The notes beneath the pieces are model-generated. The model worked only from the letters and a program-made list of their open reading frames with translations. It searched no databases and was not told where the DNA came from. DNA of 64,000 nucleotides, taken from DATJPW01 sp963752855 (GTDB lineage: Bacteria > Desulfobacterota > Desulfomonilia > Desulfomonilales > Desulfomonilaceae). Shown in pieces: positions 60,854-64,000 of this stretch. Both the position numbers and the translations under genes were made by a program. The stretch lies in the NCBI GenBank assembly GCA_963752855.1, contig CAVVZX010000036.1:124001-188000 (forward strand), in the 5' to 3' direction. Position 1 is the first letter of the stretch. Each line of letters opens with the position of its first letter.

Positions 60854-61388
60854 TCAAGTAGCGGGAATTATGGTAAAATCCAGCACATCCACCATGCTAA
60901 ATCCGTAATAAACATAAACCGAACCACTGCCCACGAAGTCTTCAGGATTTTGGATAGTGAATTTGTAAGTATACTGACCTTCCTGCTGGGGGAGGCGCAC
61001 GGTTTCTTCGGTACTGTCTTGCGCCCGGAAGTCTTATGATAAATTTAAGGGGAACGTCCGACTTTGACCCCTTGTAAGAAAAGCGAACCATTAAAGTCAG
61101 GCGACCGGCAAATTTTCCCGCATCGAACGTGCGAAGATTGTCCAGGAAATTCCATTCATTGTTTTTAAGAACCGCTGGACCGAACTGCAAATCATATATG
61201 GACACTCTGCCCGGCATCTCCCAAGAAAATTCGGCGCCGGCCTCTTTCTTGGCAGAATTCTTGGACACACTTTTCTGAGCCGGCGCTTCTCCGACAACTG
61301 CGACAAATAGCCAGAGCGCGGCGAAAGTCAAAATAAGAGCGACTTTGCGGCTTAATCGTGAAGAATTATGGAATTCCGGGTCCCTCAT
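60854..61388 (-). CDS. Small exported protein (one-base frame break at about 61019)
   Basis: About 177 residues, unknown function. ATG 61388 begins a signal sequence (KVALILTFAALWLFVAVVGEAPAQ). The mature part, rich in beta strands, reads WEMPGRVSIYDLQFGPAVLKNNEWNF and LMVRFSYKGSKSDVPLKFIIRLPG. An extra base near 61019 shifts to DSTEETVRLPQQEGQYTYKF. It ends VDVLDFTIIPAT at 60854. The start overlaps the stop of the next gene upstream by 4 bases (ATGA), so the two are coupled. Confidence 0.62.
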
Positions 61389-61705
61389 GCTCCCCACATC
61401 TTTGGTTTAATAGGGCTAGCCGTCACGGAGGGAGGAGTGAGCCTGCGTTGCGGCGCCCATGTGGTTGCATCCGTTGGGAGCGGCGGCAAATTTTCCGTTC
61501 CAGGCTGCGAGGCGCCCGGCTGCTCACCGGACCGGGCGGCAAAAATGTCAAAGAGATCCCCCCCTTCTTCGCTACGTGTTGTCGAATTCCCGGCCGCCGC
61601 GGCCCGCTTTTTCATGCGCGACCCTAACATGCCGAATAACCAGGAGAAAACTATGATCAAAACAAGAGGGAGAAGGCTGTATAGTATATTCTCTAAATTA
61701 TCCAT
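61385..61705 (-). CDS. Small membrane-anchored protein
   Basis: 106 aa of unknown function. One N-terminal helix, ILYSLLPLVLIIVFSWLFGML, is followed by a Lys/Arg turn (SRMKKRAAAA) and a Pro/Ala/Gly-rich, probably disordered cytoplasmic or periplasmic part. GGAG precedes ATG 61705. It is coupled to the exported protein gene downstream. Confidence 0.6.
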   Translation of the reverse strand: MDNLENILYSLLPLVLIIVFSWLFGMLGSRMKKRAAAAGNSTTRSEEGGDLFDIFAARSGEQPGASQPGTENLPPLPTDATTWAPQRRLTPPSVTASPIKPKMWGA

Positions 61706-62009
61706 AACGATTCCCTCCAGGAGTCAACACCTGTTTTGTTAAGATAATAATTGCATAAAAGAGTCGCGCCTTCAATGCCGTTTTCAAGACAGCTGAATGA
61801 GCGAAGACAAGCCATTGAGAAAACCGGAAATTTTTTGACCGCGGAGATTGCAGAGGGCAAATTTAATTGCTCAGAGCATTCAGCGTTGAGAGCGCGTTTG
61901 AATACATGCGCAAAGCCGGTGATTTCTGTTGAAAAAGTGCTGCCCGGTGATGTATTCTATAACGCTTTTTGACGATCCCGGGAAATTCGCGAAGAGGAGG
62001 CCCGAAGAG
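61706..62009 (+). other. Intergenic region before serC
   Basis: Divergent gap. A short frame at 61751-61972 has no ribosome site or family-like sequence, and I do not support it. No clear terminator or riboswitch was recognised. Confidence 0.5.
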
Positions 62010-63095
62010 ATGACCGTTCGTATCCACAATTTCAATCCCGGCCCAGCGGCTCTACCCCTGCCTGTGCTGGAGCAAGTGAGAGAAGAATTCACGGATTTCA
62101 AAGGCTCCGGAATGTCGATCACGGAAGTGAGCCACCGTTCCGCGGTTTTTGAAGGAGTGCTCAATGATGCTGTGGCGAGAATTAAGCGCTTGCTGAAAGT
62201 GCCCGATAATTATAAGGTGCTGTTTTTACAAGGGGGAGCGAGCACACAATTTTGTATGGTTCCTATGAACTTGATTTCGCAAAACTCCTCGGCGGATTAC
62301 GTCAATACGGGATCTTGGTCCAAGAAGGCCATTAAAGAGGTTCAAATCCTTAACAAACCGCACAACGTGGTAGCTTCCAGCGAGGACAGGAATTTCCGTT
62401 ACATTCCCAAAGAGGCGCCGGTCACTCCAGGGGCAGCATACCTACATTTCACCTCGAACAACACCATTGAAGGAACTCAGTGGTTTACCTTTCCCGACAC
62501 AGGAAACGTGCCACTGGTTTCGGATATGTCATCCGATATACTTTCCCGGCCAATCGACGTACGCCCGTTTGGGCTTATTTACGCCGGAGCGCAAAAGAAT
62601 CTTGGCCCAGCGGGGGTAACTCTAGTTATAATTCGTGACGACCTGCTGGAGCACGCGCCGGGAAATGTGCCTACCATGCTCCGATATAGCACTCATGCGG
62701 AAAAGAATTCGCTTTACAACACACCGGCGTGTTTTGCGATCTACATGGTGCAACTCGTTTTGAAATGGATCGAGGATATAGCCGGTGGATTGGAAGCCAT
62801 TGAAAGAGTGAACCGTGAGAAAGCGGCGCTGCTTTATGGCGTGATCGACGGAGGCGAGTTTTATTCCGGAACGGCAGAGGCCGATAGTCGATCTTTCATG
62901 AATGTGACGTTTCGTCTTCCCGATGAAAATCTGGAAAAGAAATTTGTGGCTGAAGCGCTTGAGAATGGTCTTAGCGGATTGAAAGGGCATCGCTCTGTGG
63001 GCGGATGCAGAGCTTCAATTTACAATGCGGTAGATATGGCTGCCGTGCAAAGTCTGGCAGATTTTATGCGGTCATTTGCCCGGAAGAACGGCTGA
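62010..63095 (+). CDS. serC: Phosphoserine aminotransferase (SerC-type, class V)
   Basis: 361-aa PLP enzyme of serine synthesis. GAGGAGG at 61994-62000 fixes ATG 62010. RIHNFNPGPAALPLPVLEQV is the diagnostic opening, GGASTQFCMVPMNL follows, and IYAGAQKNLGPAGVTLVII has the Schiff-base Lys. The end KGHRSVGGCRASIYNAV is the family signature. serA/serB are not in the window. Confidence 0.96.
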   Translation: MTVRIHNFNPGPAALPLPVLEQVREEFTDFKGSGMSITEVSHRSAVFEGVLNDAVARIKRLLKVPDNYKVLFLQGGASTQFCMVPMNLISQNSSADYVNTGSWSKKAIKEVQILNKPHNVVASSEDRNFRYIPKEAPVTPGAAYLHFTSNNTIEGTQWFTFPDTGNVPLVSDMSSDILSRPIDVRPFGLIYAGAQKNLGPAGVTLVIIRDDLLEHAPGNVPTMLRYSTHAEKNSLYNTPACFAIYMVQLVLKWIEDIAGGLEAIERVNREKAALLYGVIDGGEFYSGTAEADSRSFMNVTFRLPDENLEKKFVAEALENGLSGLKGHRSVGGCRASIYNAVDMAAVQSLADFMRSFARKNG

Positions 63096-63283
63096 ATTAG
63101 CTTCGGCGAAACGCTCTTTGGCGTCGCCAGCGGCGGCTTTGATGATTTTGGCGCTCGACGAGAGCGATCTTCGTAATAGCAATTGGCACAAATTAAGGCT
63201 CGTAGCGACGGCGGGTCATCGGTCCGGAGAGCTGGCGCCCGATGAGGAGTCGCTGAATTTTCAAACCAGAGAGGCATGGCAAT

Positions 63284-64000
63284 TTGAATACTCTTGTAAT
63301 TGTTGGCGGCCAATGGGGTGATGAAGGCAAAGGGAAAATAGTGGATCTGTTGACCAGCCGTGCAGAAGTGGTGGTGCGGTTTCAGGGGGGAGCAAACGCT
63401 GGTCATACTCTGAAGGTAGGCGGCGAGCAGATCATTGTTCATTTGATTCCATCAGGAATTCTCTATCCGGAAACACTTAATATCATTGGCAACGGCGTTG
63501 TAGTGGACCCGGCGGTGCTGCTGGAAGAGAAGGCGGCATTGCGATCGAAAAAGTACTTTACCAAAGATAAACAGCTAGTTGTATCTGACAGAGCGCATAT
63601 GATAATGCCGTATCACAAAGTGATCGATCAATGCAGAGAAGAAGCGCTCGGGAAGGCCAAAATCGGCACCACTGGGCGTGGAATCGGTCCCGCGTACGAG
63701 GATAAAGCTGCCAGGACAGGAATCCGCGTAGGAGATCTATTACGACCTGAAACGTTGAGGAAAAGAGTTCATGCCGCGTTGCAGGAAAAGAATTTTCTCA
63801 TTGAAAACCTCTTCAAGAAAGAACGCCTGAATCCTGACGAGATTGTTGAGCAGTATTTGGGATACGGAAAGAAAATGGCTCCGCACATCGCGGATACCGC
63901 TCTCGTCGTGCAGCAGAAAATAGCGGCCGGTAGCCGAGTGCTGTTCGAAGGGGCTCAGGGAACGCTTCTCGACATAGACCACGGAACTTATCCTTTTGTA
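63284..64000 (+). CDS. purA: Adenylosuccinate synthetase, N-terminal part (cut by window edge)
   Basis: GTP-dependent first step from IMP to AMP. The start is TTG 63284, which gives MNTLVIVGGQWGDEGKGKIVDLL (P-loop with catalytic Asp). FQGGANAGHTL (catalytic His), IGTTGRGIGPAYEDKAAR and FEGAQGTLLDIDHGTYPFV follow, ending at base 64000. GAGAGG lies 8 bases before the TTG, and no in-frame ATG is available. About 239 of some 430 residues are present. Confidence 0.95.
   Translation, partial: MNTLVIVGGQWGDEGKGKIVDLLTSRAEVVVRFQGGANAGHTLKVGGEQIIVHLIPSGILYPETLNIIGNGVVVDPAVLLEEKAALRSKKYFTKDKQLVVSDRAHMIMPYHKVIDQCREEALGKAKIGTTGRGIGPAYEDKAARTGIRVGDLLRPETLRKRVHAALQEKNFLIENLFKKERLNPDEIVEQYLGYGKKMAPHIADTALVVQQKIAAGSRVLFEGAQGTLLDIDHGTYPFV

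Noticed and set aside
61751..61972. Short frame of 73 codons before serC
   Set aside because: No ribosome site, no recognisable domain, and overlap with the likely leader of serC.

Overview
The window looks like a chromosomal segment of an anaerobic deltaproteobacterium (Desulfobacterota), probably related to Desulfomonile/Syntrophobacterales. This rests on the 16S gene, the metF-metV-mvhD (Wood-Ljungdahl type) cluster, a DUF6178 protein, a selenocysteine tRNA, and outer-membrane barrels ending in Phe. It is an inference from gene content; no database search was run. No prophage, IS transposase or CRISPR array was seen.

Layout. 0-8.4 kb: a PBP1A fragment cut by the window edge, an MBL-fold hydrolase, a heavily broken porin gene, a family 2 glycosyltransferase, a condensation-domain-like protein, a NUDIX hydrolase and a type II GAPDH-like dehydrogenase. 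8.4-12.4 kb: RNase E/G, engB, selC (tRNA-Sec) and a radical SAM protein. 12.5-17.6 kb: ogt, then the ribosome/RNA operon rpsP-khpA-rimM-trmD-rplS-rnhB followed by a CYTH protein and a TetR regulator. 17.7-25.1 kb: a class V aminotransferase, an RNase H-like exonuclease and a surface-glycan type set (B12/radical SAM protein, two GT4 enzymes, a methyltransferase). 25.2-32.3 kb: a histidine phosphatase, a PRAI-like protein without the usual Cys, tRNA-Leu, EF-G, a dCMP-deaminase-type enzyme and a patatin. 32.3-35.4 kb: an AT-rich patch with a second broken outer-membrane protein gene and a membrane-anchored protein. 35.4-45.5 kb: yacL, carD, cutA and the replication core rsmG-parA-parB-dnaA-oriC-dnaN-gyrB. 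45.7-51 kb: metF-metV-mvhD, DUF6178 and a phosphofructokinase. 51-56.5 kb: a complete rRNA operon (16S-tRNA-Ile-tRNA-Ala-23S-5S) whose terminator stem contains a parS-like palindrome. 56.6-64 kb: a zinc-ribbon/CarD-like protein, ilvD, the YfiH/PgeF family, tlyA, two small envelope proteins, serC and purA (cut by the window edge).

Three signals stand out. (1) At least 14 genes, including rplS, fusA and carD, are interrupted by single-base frame changes, and nearly all are the same kind: one extra base. Insertion-biased consensus error is the leading explanation, but the pattern deserves a check against reads and proteins. (2) A roughly 250-265 bp composite repeat bounded by two inward-mirrored hairpins occurs three times, plus one single-hairpin copy; stem sequences differ between copies while pairing is kept. 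(3) The rRNA operon terminator stem carries a 14-bp palindrome matching the core of ParB-binding parS sites, about 16 kb from parAB/dnaA.
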